Notes: generated by a model not told the origin, from the sequence alone. 64,000 bases of DNA from Bog-756 sp963841885 (GCA_963841885.1 CAWJEK010000014.1:186001-250000), one strand, 5' to 3'; positions 53,342 through 62,798 are shown, numbered from the stretch's first letter. Numbers and translations: made by a program.

Positions 53342-54787
53342 ATGTCCGACTTCGTCATGACCATCGGTGGGGACACGGTGCCCGCGGCCGACTCGTTCGG
53401 GGTGGTGAACCCGGCCAACGGGGAGGTCTTCGCCCACGCCCCCGAGTGCACCCGGGACCAGCTCGACGCCGCCTTCGACTCGGCCGCCAAGGCCCAGAGG
53501 GACTGGAAGCTCGATGCCGACGCCCGGAGGGAGACGCTGCTGCGGGTCGCCGACGTGCTGTTCGCCTCGGCGACGGAGCTGGGGCCCATCCTGACCGCCG
53601 AGCAGGGCAAACCGCTCGACCAGGCGGCGGTGGAGATCTTCGCCTCCGGCATGTGGTGCCAGTACTTCGCCAATCTCGAGACCCCGCCCCAGGTCATCCA
53701 GGACGACGACGAGGCATATGTCGAGGTGGTCCGACGCCCCATCGGGGTCGTGGCCGCCATCACCCCGTGGAACTTCCCCGTGCTGCTGGGCTTCTGGAAG
53801 ATCGCCCCGGCGCTCATGGCCGGCAACACCCTGGTGCTGAAGCCCTCCCCCTTCACCCCGCTGTCCACGCTCAAGGCCGTCGAGCTGCTGCGTGACGTGG
53901 TGCCCCCGGGCGTCATCAACGTGGTCAGCGGGGGCGATTCGCTCGGCGCCTGGATGACCAGTCATCCGGTGCCCCGCAAGGTGAGCTTCACGGGGTCCAT
54001 CGAAACGGGAAAGAAGGTGGCCATGTCGGCCGCCCCCGACCTGAAGCGCGTGACCCTCGAGCTCGGGGGCAACGACCCGGCCATCGTGCTGGACGACGCC
54101 GACCCGGCCAAGGTCAGCCGGGCGATCTTCGCCGCCGCGTTCAACAACAACGGCCAGGTCTGCTCCGCCATCAAGCGCGTGTACGTGCCCGAGGCGCTGT
54201 ACGGCGACGTCCTGGACGGACTGACGGCGGCCGCCGCGGCCGTCGAGGTCGGCGATGGAGCGGTGGCCGGCACCAAGCTCGGCCCGATCAACAACGCCCC
54301 CCAGTTCGAGCGGGTCAAGGAACTGGTGGCCGACGCCCTCTCCCATGGGGCGACGGCGACGACCGGCGGCGCCGCCCGCGAGGGCAACGGCTACTTCTTC
54401 GAGCCGACGATCCTGACCGACATCAGCGACGGGACGCGGATCGTCGACGAGGAGCAGTTCGGCCCGGCACTCCCGGTCATCCCCTACCGCAACGTCGACG
54501 AAGTCGTCGAGCGGGCCAACGCCACCCACTTCGGGCTCTCGGGCTCGGTGTGGGGCACCGACACCGACCGGGCCGCCGCCGTGGCCGGTCAGCTGGAGTG
54601 CGGCACGGCGTGGATCAACACCCACCTGGCCCTCGGGCCGGCACAGCCGTTCGGCGGGTTCAAGTGGAGTGGCGTCGGCGTCGAAAACGGCCCGTGGGGG
54701 CTCTCCGAGTTCACCGAGGTCCAGGCCGTCCACCGCTCGCGCACCGCCGACGGGTTGAACATGGGTACGGCGAGCATCTTCTCGTAG
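53342..54787 (+). CDS. Aldehyde dehydrogenase (possible succinate-semialdehyde dehydrogenase)
   Basis: 481 residues, ATG 53342 after GGGGG at a suitable distance. NAD(P)-dependent aldehyde dehydrogenase: ITPWNFPV, LKPSPFTPL, SFTGSIETGK, Glu240 in LELGGNDP and catalytic Cys274 in NNNGQVCSAIKR, with EEQFGPALPV near the end. The usual FxNxGQxC motif is kept as FNNNGQVC. The nearby GABA aminotransferase suggests succinate semialdehyde as a substrate, but the family is broad. Confidence 0.85.
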   Translation: MSDFVMTIGGDTVPAADSFGVVNPANGEVFAHAPECTRDQLDAAFDSAAKAQRDWKLDADARRETLLRVADVLFASATELGPILTAEQGKPLDQAAVEIFASGMWCQYFANLETPPQVIQDDDEAYVEVVRRPIGVVAAITPWNFPVLLGFWKIAPALMAGNTLVLKPSPFTPLSTLKAVELLRDVVPPGVINVVSGGDSLGAWMTSHPVPRKVSFTGSIETGKKVAMSAAPDLKRVTLELGGNDPAIVLDDADPAKVSRAIFAAAFNNNGQVCSAIKRVYVPEALYGDVLDGLTAAAAAVEVGDGAVAGTKLGPINNAPQFERVKELVADALSHGATATTGGAAREGNGYFFEPTILTDISDGTRIVDEEQFGPALPVIPYRNVDEVVERANATHFGLSGSVWGTDTDRAAAVAGQLECGTAWINTHLALGPAQPFGGFKWSGVGVENGPWGLSEFTEVQAVHRSRTADGLNMGTASIFS

Positions 54788-54795
54788 GGCCATCC

Positions 54796-54826
54796 GGCGA
54801 CCGCGGCCGCCTCGGCCGCGGTCGCC
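54796..54826. terminator. Hairpin terminator after the aldehyde dehydrogenase gene
   Basis: Perfect 14-bp stem GGCGACCGCGGCCG / CGGCCGCGGTCGCC with a CCT loop, 8 bp after the stop. Confidence 0.75.
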
Positions 54827-54886
54827 TCGCACGCGTCACTCGCGGCCCTCCGCGGTCCTCCGCGTCCGACGACCGGGACTCATTCG

Positions 54887-54899
54887 ATAGTCTAACTAT
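54887..54899. promoter_or_regulatory. MarR-type operator abutting the marR start codon
   Basis: Perfect palindrome ATAGT-CTA-ACTAT ending at the base before the GTG start. MarR proteins bind such A/T-rich palindromes, so autorepression is likely. There is no room for a ribosome site, so the mRNA may be leaderless. Confidence 0.55.
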
Positions 54900-55370
54900 G
54901 TGACCCCCGAACCAACTCCGGCCGTCGTGTCCATCGACAGCGGTCGTCGCGCCCTCGGCCGCACGGCCGCCTGGCTCGCCAAGCAGGTCGAGATCGGGCT
55001 GGGCGCCGTCGACCTGTCGGTCTCGCAGTACCGGATCCTGAGCCTGCTCGATGAATCGGCGGCCGCCTCCTCCCACCTGGCCGAGCGACTGGCCGTCCGC
55101 CCCCCCACCATCACCGCGGTGGTGGACGGCCTGGTGGCCCGGGGCCTGGTGGAGCGCCGTCCGGTGGCCGGCGACCGCCGGCGGGTCGACCACGTGCTGA
55201 CCGCGGAGGGCCACCGGGTGCTCGACGCCGCCGACGCCGCCGTCGAGGCCCGCCTGCGCGGCGTGACCGATGCCCTGGACGATCCGGACGCCGCGGAGGC
55301 GGCGTTCCGCGGGCTGGCCGCCTGGCGGACCGCCTTCGTGGCCTACACCCGGGCACGGTGGGGCCGGTGA
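54900..55370 (+). CDS. MarR-family regulator of the adjacent ABC exporter
   Basis: 156 residues from GTG 54900. Winged helix-turn-helix at about 40-100 (YRILSLLDES, LAERLAVRPPTITAVVDGLVARGLVER, DRRRVDHVLTAEG). The stop overlaps the GTG start of the first ABC gene (GTGA), so regulator and exporter are co-translated. A typical arrangement for drug- or metabolite-responsive exporters. Confidence 0.87.
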   Translation: MTPEPTPAVVSIDSGRRALGRTAAWLAKQVEIGLGAVDLSVSQYRILSLLDESAAASSHLAERLAVRPPTITAVVDGLVARGLVERRPVAGDRRRVDHVLTAEGHRVLDAADAAVEARLRGVTDALDDPDAAEAAFRGLAAWRTAFVAYTRARWGR

Positions 55371-57307
55371 AGATGCTCACCCTCCGCCCCGCCCCCCAGG
55401 GTCCGCCCGAGACGGGGACCCGGTTCGTGCCCATCGCCGAGGTGGCCCACAACGAGGCCCCCCCGGCGGGCATCGACCCGGACAAGACGCTCAGCTGGCT
55501 GCGGCGGGCCCTCCCGATCATGCGCGCCCACAAGGGCATATTCATCACCTCGTTGACGCTCTCGTTCTTCGGACTGATCCTGCAGGTCGCCATCCCACTC
55601 CTGTTGAACAAGGCCATCAGCAACTCCATCGAACGGCACACGGTGTCCCTCAGCTACTACGTGTGGTGGATCGTCGGCCTCGGCCTCCTCAGCGGCGTGT
55701 TCGGCTACATCGCCCGGCTGTTCCTGTTCGAGACGGCCTACGACATCGAGTACGACCTCCGGAACATCATCTACGAGCACCTCACCAAGATGTCGTTCTC
55801 GTTCTACGACCGGGTCCAGTCGGGTCAGCTCATCTCCCGGGCCAACTCCGATATCCGCTCGGTCCAGATGTACATGACGTTCGCCCCGCTGATCCTCGTG
55901 CAGTGCTCGATGGCCGTCATCGCCTTCTGCGTCATGCTGACGATCAACGTGCCCCTGGCGCTCGTCGCCATGGCCACCATGCCGTTCGTCTACTGGACCG
56001 GCGTGAGGATGCGGAAGTCGATGTTCCCGGTGTCCTGGATCATCCAGGCCCGCCTGGCCGACGTGGCCACCATCGTCGACGAGAACGTGAACGGCGTCCG
56101 GGTGGTCAAGTCCTTCGCCGCCGAGGAACAGCAACTCCGGTCGCTGGCCGGCGCCGCGGACAAGCTCCAGTGGGGATACATCAAGGACGCCGACCTGCGG
56201 GCCCGGTTCACCCCGACGGTGCAGAACCTGCCGCAGGTGGGCCTGGCCCTGGTGCTCCTGTTCGGTGGCTACATGGTCATCCACGGCGGTCTGAGCGTCG
56301 GCGCCATCCTCACGTTCAACCTCTACCTGCTCATGCTCCAGGCGCCGTTCATGATGCTCGGGATGCTCATCATGATGGGTCAGCGGGCCGCCGCGTCAGC
56401 CGAGCGGATCTACGAGATCCTGGACGAGCAGCCCACCATCACCGATGCGCCCGGTGCCATCGACCTGGTCGACTGCAGGGGGGACGTCCGGTTCCGTCAC
56501 GTGGACTTCGCCTACACCGAGGACGCCGAGCAGCTGGTCCTGGCCGACTTCGATCTCCATGTCCCCCCCGGCCAGACCGTGGCCATCGTGGGCCGGACCG
56601 GGGCGGGCAAATCGACCGTCGCCCGTCTGCTGAGCCGCTTCTACGACGTCAGGCACGGCTCGGTGGAACTGGACGGACACGACGTCCGCGATCTGACACT
56701 GGCCAGCCTGCGGGCCAACGTGGGGGTGGTCCTGGACGAACCGTTCCTCTTCTCGGTGTCGGTCCACGACAACATCGCCTACGGCAAGCCGTCGGCCACC
56801 CGCGACGAGGTCGTGGCCGCCGCCAAGGCCGCCGGTGCCCACGAGTTCATCTCCCACCTGCCCGAGGGCTACGACGCGGTGGTCGGCGAGCGCGGCTACA
56901 CGCTGTCGGGCGGCCAACGCCAGCGCATCGCCATCGCCCGCACCCTGCTGGTCAATCCCCCGGTCATGGTGCTCGACGATGCCACCAGCGCCATCGACGT
57001 CCAGGTGGAGCAGACCATCCACGCCGGCCTCAAGGTCCAGATGGAGGGCAGGACCACGCTCATCATCGCCCACCGTCTGTCGACCATCTCGCTGGCCGAC
57101 CGGGTGGTCCTCCTCGACCAGCACAAGGTGGTGGCGGACGGGACCCACGCCGAGCTGCTGGCCACCACGCCGCTCTACGCCGAGGTGCTGGCCCAGGCGG
57201 CCGAGTTCGAGGCCGACGAGGAGCAGGCCGAGGATGAGGACGGCCGGCCGGCCGGGGACACGCCGCTCGGGGCCATGCTCGAGGCCGTGCGGGGGGCCGC
57301 ACGATGA
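55367..57307 (+). CDS. ABC exporter half-transporter A (degenerate catalytic Walker B)
   Basis: 646 residues. GTG 55367 overlaps the marR stop; ATG 55373 is possible. Six-helix membrane domain (about 55-350), then the nucleotide-binding domain with Walker A GRTGAGKST (near 410), signature LSGGQRQR and Walker B VMVLDDATSAID. The catalytic Glu expected after the Walker B Asp is Asp here, as in the non-hydrolysing half of heterodimeric exporters. The partner starts in its stop codon. Confidence 0.9.
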   Translation: MKMLTLRPAPQGPPETGTRFVPIAEVAHNEAPPAGIDPDKTLSWLRRALPIMRAHKGIFITSLTLSFFGLILQVAIPLLLNKAISNSIERHTVSLSYYVWWIVGLGLLSGVFGYIARLFLFETAYDIEYDLRNIIYEHLTKMSFSFYDRVQSGQLISRANSDIRSVQMYMTFAPLILVQCSMAVIAFCVMLTINVPLALVAMATMPFVYWTGVRMRKSMFPVSWIIQARLADVATIVDENVNGVRVVKSFAAEEQQLRSLAGAADKLQWGYIKDADLRARFTPTVQNLPQVGLALVLLFGGYMVIHGGLSVGAILTFNLYLLMLQAPFMMLGMLIMMGQRAAASAERIYEILDEQPTITDAPGAIDLVDCRGDVRFRHVDFAYTEDAEQLVLADFDLHVPPGQTVAIVGRTGAGKSTVARLLSRFYDVRHGSVELDGHDVRDLTLASLRANVGVVLDEPFLFSVSVHDNIAYGKPSATRDEVVAAAKAAGAHEFISHLPEGYDAVVGERGYTLSGGQRQRIAIARTLLVNPPVMVLDDATSAIDVQVEQTIHAGLKVQMEGRTTLIIAHRLSTISLADRVVLLDQHKVVADGTHAELLATTPLYAEVLAQAAEFEADEEQAEDEDGRPAGDTPLGAMLEAVRGAAR

Positions 57308-59271
57308 CGTGGGGCGGAGGGATGGGTGGCGGTGCACCGGGCGGGTTCGGCCGACCCGCGGCCCCCGGGCTCCCGTTCGCCGGCATCCCCACCGAGCTGC
57401 AGGCCGGCGTGGACCGACTGGTGGCCACCGAGCCCGACTACGAGACGCCGACCCTCGAGTTCGAGCAGAACGCCAACGAGGACGAGCTGAAGCGGCTCAC
57501 CCTGTGGCGGCTCCTGACCAAGTACCCGGGCATGCTGGTGCTGGCCGGTGTGCTGGTCGTGGTCATCTCCGTGGCCGGCCAGGTGGGCCCCAAGCTCGTC
57601 GAGTACGCCATCGACAACGGGATGGGTGGGACACCGGGGCCGAACCACCTCGACTTCGCCGTCGTGGTGGCCATGGCCGTCGCCTACCTGGTGTTCATCG
57701 CCATCACCGCCCTGGCCCAGCGTTTCCAGGTCCAGGTCACCGGGCGCCTGGCCGCCTGGGTGATGAACGACCTGCGGGTCAAGGTCTTCGCCCACCTCCA
57801 ACGCCTGTCCCTCGGCTTCTTCACCGAGGAGAAGGCCGGCGTGGTGATGAGCCGCATGACCAGCGACATCGAGAACCTCCAGCAGCTACTGCAGGACGGC
57901 CTCTCGCAGCTGGCCATCCAGGCCCTCACCATGGTGGTCATCACGATCATCCTGTTCACCACCAACGTGCTGCTGGCCTTCATCACCGTGGTACTGATCG
58001 TGCCCGCGCTCGTCGGAGCCTCGATCTGGTTCAAGCGGGCATCCGAGCGGGGCTACGACGCGGTCCGCGACGGGATCGCCGGCGTGCTGGCCGACCTGTC
58101 CGAGAGCCTGCACGGCGTCCGGATCGTGACGGCGCACAACCGCCAGCGCCACAACGTGATCCACCACCGCAACGTGGTGGGTGACTACCGGGACGCCAAC
58201 AACTACACCGCGCACGTCAACGCCGTCTACGGCCCGGGCACCCAGATGCTGGGCATCCTGGGCCAGGCCGTCATGCTGGCCATCGGCGGGACCATGGTGG
58301 CCGATCACAAGCTCAGCATCGGTGCGCTGGTCGCCTTCTTCCTGTACCTCAACCGGTTCTTCCAGCCCATCCAGCTGCTGGTCCAGCAGTACAACACGTA
58401 CCAGCAGGGCCAGGCCTCGGTGACCAAGCTGCGCGACCTGTGCGATACCGAGCCCGAGGTCCTCGAGGCGCCCGACGCCGTGGTACTGCCGCCCATCGAG
58501 GGCGCCATCGGATTCGAGCACGTCTCCTTCGAGTACGTCCCGGGACGACCGGTCCTGACCGACGTCGACCTGGCCGTCGCCCCGGGGGAGACGGTCGCCT
58601 TCGTCGGGCCCACCGGCGCCGGCAAGTCGACCATGGCCAAACTCGTCACCCGCTTCTACGACCCGACCGAGGGACGGATGACCATCGACGGCCACGACCT
58701 GCGCGACGTGACCATGCGCTCGCTGCGCAGCCAGCTCGGCGTCGTGCCCCAGGAGCCCTTCCTCTTCGCCGGGACGATCGGAGACAACATCGCCTTCGCC
58801 CGTCCCGAGGCCTCGTCCGACGAGATCCGGGAGGCCGTGGAGCGTGTCGGGCTCGGCGACGTGATCGACCGCATGCCCGAGGGACTCGACACCGTGGTCC
58901 ACGAACGGGGCCAGACCCTGTCGTCGGGCGAACGCCAGTTGATCGCGCTGGCCCGGGCCTTCCTGGCCCATCCCCGCGTGCTGGTGCTCGACGAGGCGAC
59001 CTCCAACCTCGACCTCCAGTCGGAGACGAAGATCGAGGCGGCCCTCGACGTCCTGCTCGAGAACCGGACGGCCGTCCTCATCGCCCACCGGCTGTCCACG
59101 GCCATGCGGGCCGACCGGATCGCCGTGGTCGACGACGGGCGGATCGTCGAGGTCGGGAGTCACGCCGAGCTGGTCGACCTCGGCGGCCGCTATGCCCAGA
59201 TGTACGAGACGTGGGTGAACCAGGCCGAGGCCGCCGACCACGGCCCGGCGGCGGGCGTCCCCTCGGCCTGA
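57304..59271 (+). CDS. ABC exporter half-transporter B (consensus catalytic site)
   Basis: 655 residues, ATG 57304 (ATGA overlap). Membrane domain about 75-400, nucleotide-binding domain with Walker A GPTGAGKST (near 434), Walker B VLVLDEATSNLD with the catalytic Glu, H-loop AHRLST, but a variant signature LSSGERQL. Paired with half A this gives one consensus and one degenerate ATP site, the pattern of TM287/288- and BmrCD-type heterodimers. Cargo unknown. A C-terminal tail after the H-loop is short and acidic. Confidence 0.9.
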   Translation: MTWGGGMGGGAPGGFGRPAAPGLPFAGIPTELQAGVDRLVATEPDYETPTLEFEQNANEDELKRLTLWRLLTKYPGMLVLAGVLVVVISVAGQVGPKLVEYAIDNGMGGTPGPNHLDFAVVVAMAVAYLVFIAITALAQRFQVQVTGRLAAWVMNDLRVKVFAHLQRLSLGFFTEEKAGVVMSRMTSDIENLQQLLQDGLSQLAIQALTMVVITIILFTTNVLLAFITVVLIVPALVGASIWFKRASERGYDAVRDGIAGVLADLSESLHGVRIVTAHNRQRHNVIHHRNVVGDYRDANNYTAHVNAVYGPGTQMLGILGQAVMLAIGGTMVADHKLSIGALVAFFLYLNRFFQPIQLLVQQYNTYQQGQASVTKLRDLCDTEPEVLEAPDAVVLPPIEGAIGFEHVSFEYVPGRPVLTDVDLAVAPGETVAFVGPTGAGKSTMAKLVTRFYDPTEGRMTIDGHDLRDVTMRSLRSQLGVVPQEPFLFAGTIGDNIAFARPEASSDEIREAVERVGLGDVIDRMPEGLDTVVHERGQTLSSGERQLIALARAFLAHPRVLVLDEATSNLDLQSETKIEAALDVLLENRTAVLIAHRLSTAMRADRIAVVDDGRIVEVGSHAELVDLGGRYAQMYETWVNQAEAADHGPAAGVPSA

Positions 59272-59276
59272 CGGAA

Positions 59277-59327
59277 CCACGGCCCGGGCAACCCGGATGT
59301 CATCCGGTCGGCCCGGGCTGCCCGTGG
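59277..59327. terminator. Long imperfect hairpin terminator
   Basis: Nested arms CCACGG, CCCGGGC and CCGGAT pair with ATCCGG, GCCCGGG and CCGTGG around a GTC loop, 5 bp after the exporter operon stop. Confidence 0.6.
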
Positions 59328-59398
59328 GGTCGCCACCCGGACTGCTACGTTTCCCGCTGGCGGCAGTTCACGACGGCGCAGCACAGTGGAGGGGCAGC

Positions 59399-60721
59399 AT
59401 GGGTGTGAGGCGGATCCGAGGTGTCGCCGCCGGCGTGATCGTCCTCCTCGCCATCGCCGGTCTGGCCCGGCCGGCGGCGGCATCCACCGGCCCGAGGACC
59501 CTCCGACCGCCGGCCACACCGCCCGGCCCGCAGGTCGCTCACGCCGGCGTGGCGCCCCTCGACTCGGGCTACTACGAGTCCGTCGACGGTGCCGGCCACC
59601 TCACCTACGTGACCGGCGCCGCGTCCTTGGGGGGTGCCCCGGGACCGGCCGACGACCTCACCGCGGATCTCGCCCCGTCCCCCCAGCTCCCCTACGGGGC
59701 CACCGTGAACATCCAGCTCCCCGTCGGTCAGGCGATCACCGCCGGACACTCCTACGGGACGGGTTACACGGGGCTGGTGTCCATGACCACGGCGTTCGGG
59801 TGTGCCAGCAACGGGGCCTTCGAGACCACGGTGGCCCAGGTCGACCAGGTGGTCACCGACGGCTCGGGGGACATCACCGACGTCGCCCTCCAGGCGACCT
59901 GCAATGCCCCCGGCACCGACCTCCCGCACTCCTACGTGGCCCTCGCCGTGGGCGTGACGCCGACCACTCCCCATCAGGGGTACTACACCTACGAGTCCGA
60001 CGGGCGCATCACCGCCTTCGGGAACGACAACTACCTCGTCTACCTGGGTGACCTCAGCATGACGGTGCTCAACCGGCCGATCGTCGGCATGGCCACGACG
60101 CCCGACGGCGGCGGCTACTGGCTGGTGGCATCGGACGGCGGGGTCTTCGCCTACGGCGACGCCGGCTTCTACGGCTCGGCCGGCGACCTGCGGCTCGACC
60201 GACCGGTCGTCGGCATGGCCGCCACGCCCGACGGCCGGGGCTACTGGCTGGTGGCATCGGACGGCGGGGTCTTCGCCTACGGCGACGCCACCTTCCGGGG
60301 CTCGATGGGTGGGATGCACCTCAACCGACCGATCGTCGGCATGGCCGCGCCGGCCGCCGGCGGCTACTGGCTGGTCGCCTCGGACGGGGGGATCTTCTCC
60401 TTCGGGGGCACCCCCTTCTACGGGTCGGCCGGGAACCTCCGACTCAACAAGCCGGTGGTGGGCATGACCCCGACGCCGGACGGCAAGGGGTACTGGCTGG
60501 TGGCATCCGACGGAGGGATCTTCTCCTACGGCGACGCCCAGTTCCACGGATCGACCGGCAACCTGCCCCTGGCCCTGCCCATCGTCGGCATGGCGGCGAC
60601 GCCGGACGGCGGCGGGTACTGGCTGGTGGCCAACGACGGGGGCATCTTCGCCCTGGGCGCACCCTTCTACGGCAGCCTCGGAGGACAGGACCTGACCGAC
60701 ATCGTCGGGATCACCAGCTGA
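59399..60721 (+). CDS. Secreted protein with GYWLVASDGG repeats
   Basis: 440 residues, ATG 59399 with a GGAGGGG site. Signal peptide about 1-29 (ending PAAAST). An N-terminal domain (about 50-190) is followed by about six repeats of roughly 43 residues (about 200-435). Each reads RPIVGMAxTPDGxGYWLVASDGGxFxYGDAxFxGS. The repeat resembles blades of a beta-propeller. Such repeats are frequent in exported proteins of Acidimicrobiia and some other actinobacteria, usually fused to varied enzymatic or binding domains. The N-terminal domain here is not recognised. Confidence 0.78.
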   Translation: MGVRRIRGVAAGVIVLLAIAGLARPAAASTGPRTLRPPATPPGPQVAHAGVAPLDSGYYESVDGAGHLTYVTGAASLGGAPGPADDLTADLAPSPQLPYGATVNIQLPVGQAITAGHSYGTGYTGLVSMTTAFGCASNGAFETTVAQVDQVVTDGSGDITDVALQATCNAPGTDLPHSYVALAVGVTPTTPHQGYYTYESDGRITAFGNDNYLVYLGDLSMTVLNRPIVGMATTPDGGGYWLVASDGGVFAYGDAGFYGSAGDLRLDRPVVGMAATPDGRGYWLVASDGGVFAYGDATFRGSMGGMHLNRPIVGMAAPAAGGYWLVASDGGIFSFGGTPFYGSAGNLRLNKPVVGMTPTPDGKGYWLVASDGGIFSYGDAQFHGSTGNLPLALPIVGMAATPDGGGYWLVANDGGIFALGAPFYGSLGGQDLTDIVGITS

Positions 60722-60847
60722 TCACCGGTCACCCCACCGGCGCCCGCCCCGTCGGACCGCCGGGCCGGGCGTTACGGGCGGTACGGGCGGCAACCGATGA
60801 TGGGCAGCTCCTTGCCCCCGGAGGGGATCTGTCCGAGAGTTACGGGC

Positions 60848-61264
60848 GTGCGACTCAACCAGGTAACCGTCGGCGCCACCGACCTGTCGGTGTCCGAGCG
60901 GTTCTACGGGACCCTGGGTCTCCTCCTCATCGTCAGGAACGACGACTATCTCCGGTTCGAGTGCCCGGACGGCGGGTCGACCTTCTCCGTCGAACGGGTG
61001 GGCTCCGTGTCGCGGGATGAGCAGGTGACGATCTACTTCGAGTCGGACGATCTCGATGGCCTGTGCGATCGCCTGGTCACCGCAGGCGTTACCGTGGACC
61101 AGGCACCCCGGGACATGCCCTGGCTCTGGAGGGAGGCCCGTCTGAGCGACCCGGACGGGCACCGCCTCTGCCTCTTCCACGCGGGAGGGAACCGGCGACA
61201 CCCGCCCTGGCGGATCCCGGACGGTGCGGACGGGTTCGACGGGCCGACGGAGGGAAGACGATGA
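60848..61264 (+). CDS. VOC/glyoxalase-fold protein
   Basis: 138 residues. GTG 60848 is chosen because the fold starts at once (RLNQVTVGATDLSVSERFYGTLGL). Single VOC module with Arg/Asp-rich C-terminus; the C-terminal metal-site Glu region reads LSDPDGHRLCLFH, with His in place of the usual Glu position. Function unknown. The stop overlaps the next ATG (ATGA), so it forms a pair with the monooxygenase-like gene. GTTACGGGCG occurs twice upstream (60771 and 60839). Confidence 0.72.
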   Translation: MRLNQVTVGATDLSVSERFYGTLGLLLIVRNDDYLRFECPDGGSTFSVERVGSVSRDEQVTIYFESDDLDGLCDRLVTAGVTVDQAPRDMPWLWREARLSDPDGHRLCLFHAGGNRRHPPWRIPDGADGFDGPTEGRR

Positions 61265-61566
61265 TCGTGATCGCGGGACGGGCCAGACTGCACCCGTCGA
61301 AGATGGACGAGGCCGTGCGGGCCGGGTCCACGATGGCCGCCACCAGCCGGGACGAGCCGGGATGCCTCGAGTACCGGTTCGCCGTCGACATCGACGACCC
61401 GCTGGTGGTCCGGATCTTCGAGCACTGGGAGTCGGCCGAGGCGCTCGAGGCCCATTTCGCCACGCCACACTTCGCGGCCTTCTCCGATGTCCTCCTCGCC
61501 GCCGTGGACGGGCCGGCCGAGTTGACCCGGTTCGAGGTCTCGTCGGCCGGACCCCTGTTCGGCTGA
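61261..61566 (+). CDS. Antibiotic biosynthesis monooxygenase-type (ABM) small protein
   Basis: 101 residues, ATG 61261. Dimeric ferredoxin-like ABM fold: IVIAGRARLHPSKMDEAV, then SRDEPGCLEYRFAVDIDDP, IFEHWESAEALEAHFATPHF. Family members are cofactor-free quinone oxidases, heme-degrading or stress proteins; no residue here decides between them. Co-translated with the VOC gene. Confidence 0.78.
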   Translation: MIVIAGRARLHPSKMDEAVRAGSTMAATSRDEPGCLEYRFAVDIDDPLVVRIFEHWESAEALEAHFATPHFAAFSDVLLAAVDGPAELTRFEVSSAGPLFG

Positions 61567-61612
61567 CCGACCCGGCACCGGACCACCGGGTATCGGTGGG
61601 AAGCTGCGTCGC

Positions 61613-62161
61613 ATGCGTGCGGTCGATCTCGTCTTCATCGTCGGCTGGGCGGCCTTCTGGATCTACTGGCTGGTGAAAGCCCTCTCCATGAAGCCCGGGA
61701 GAACCGCCTGGTCCCGTCAGATCCGCATCCGGGTGCTGATCGCCGTGGTGGTGATCCTGCTGCTGAGGGCCGGAGCGTTCCGACACCACGGTGCCAACAC
61801 CGATCCCTGGCTCGCCGGGATCGGGCTAGTGCTCTTCGTGCTCGGGTTGGGCTTCGCCGTCTGGGCCCGCGTCCACATCGGGCGGAACTGGGGCACGCCG
61901 ATGTCCCAGAAGGACGAGCCGGAGCTGGTGACCAGCGGCCCCTACCGCTACGTCCGCCACCCCATCTACTCGGGCATCCTGGTCGCCGGCGTGGGCACGG
62001 CGATCGCCCTGAGCTGGCTGTGGCTGGTCGCCGTCGTCCTGGCCGGCGCCTACTTCGACTACAGCGCGACGGTCGAAGAGCGCTACCTCACCGAGCAGTT
62101 CCCGACCGCCTACCCCGACTACCGGAACTCGACCAGGATGCTGGTGCCGTTCGTCTTCTGA
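61613..62161 (+). CDS. Isoprenylcysteine carboxyl methyltransferase-like membrane protein
   Basis: 182 residues, ATG 61613. Hydrophobic segments about 5-22, 42-54, 66-83 and 125-150. ICMT/PEMT-family core VTSGPYRYVRHPIYSGIL (about 103-120) and EERYLTEQFPTAYPDYRNSTRMLVP, which bind S-adenosylmethionine at the membrane. In bacteria these methylate small lipids or unknown acceptors. Stands alone on its strand. Confidence 0.8.
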   Translation: MRAVDLVFIVGWAAFWIYWLVKALSMKPGRTAWSRQIRIRVLIAVVVILLLRAGAFRHHGANTDPWLAGIGLVLFVLGLGFAVWARVHIGRNWGTPMSQKDEPELVTSGPYRYVRHPIYSGILVAGVGTAIALSWLWLVAVVLAGAYFDYSATVEERYLTEQFPTAYPDYRNSTRMLVPFVF

Positions 62162-62190
62162 GTGGGGCCGTCCGAAGCCCCGGCCGCCGC

Positions 62191-62757
62191 TCAGGGGCGA
62201 CGACCGGTGAGGTCGAGCAGGCGCACGGTGACCGGGGCCTCCTCGCCCACCGTGCCCGACGGTCCGGTCCCGAACATCCCGATCGTGCCGATCACGTCGG
62301 CCATCGGGGCCAGGCCCTCGTAGATCTGGGCGGCGAGCTCCTCGGGGATGGCGGCGTCCACGCCGATGGCGGTGGCCAGGTCCCAGGCGTGGAGCACCAG
62401 GTCGCCGGTCCGCATCTGCAGGAGTTGGGAGGCGGGAACGTCCCCGATGACGTGGTGGACGGTCGACCCCCAGTCCTCGACGGCCCGGATCCGGGTGAGC
62501 TGCTCGTCGATCGACGCCCGGCAGCGGTCGATCACGTCGTCGCCGAACTCCTGCCCCCACAGGGCCCTCGCCTGGTCGGCATCGGCCCCGTCCAGCAGGG
62601 CCACCGCGATCTGGTCGGCCACCACCACGTGGCCCAGCAGGTCGGTCACACTCCACTCCTCACAGGGGGTGGGGAGGTCGAGCTGGTCGGGTCGGACCTG
62701 GTCGAGTACCGCGGCGAAGGTGACCGTGGCGGCGGACATGGCGTCGAGGGGATCCAT
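62191..62757 (-). CDS. DinB/mycothiol-maleylpyruvate-isomerase-like protein (TIGR03086 type)
   Basis: 188 residues, ATG 62757. Four-helix DinB-like fold with PTPCEEWSVTDLLGHVV (about 29-45) and RTGDLVLHAWDLATAIG (about 115-131). The three conserved His positions of metal-binding relatives appear as H42 and H123, with a possible further His in VHHVIG. Family members act in mycothiol-dependent reactions or are uncharacterised. No operon link to the upstream TrpB-like gene is certain. Confidence 0.78.
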   Translation of the reverse strand: MDPLDAMSAATVTFAAVLDQVRPDQLDLPTPCEEWSVTDLLGHVVVADQIAVALLDGADADQARALWGQEFGDDVIDRCRASIDEQLTRIRAVEDWGSTVHHVIGDVPASQLLQMRTGDLVLHAWDLATAIGVDAAIPEELAAQIYEGLAPMADVIGTIGMFGTGPSGTVGEEAPVTVRLLDLTGRRP

Positions 62758-62798
62758 GGGCCGACCGTAGCCCGGGGCCCGACCCGGGGGCCGACCGG

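Noticed and set aside
60771..60848. Riboswitch or operator suggested by the repeated GTTACGGGCG
   Set aside because: Two 10-base copies 68 bp apart in very GC-rich DNA with no further conserved structure; not enough to call.
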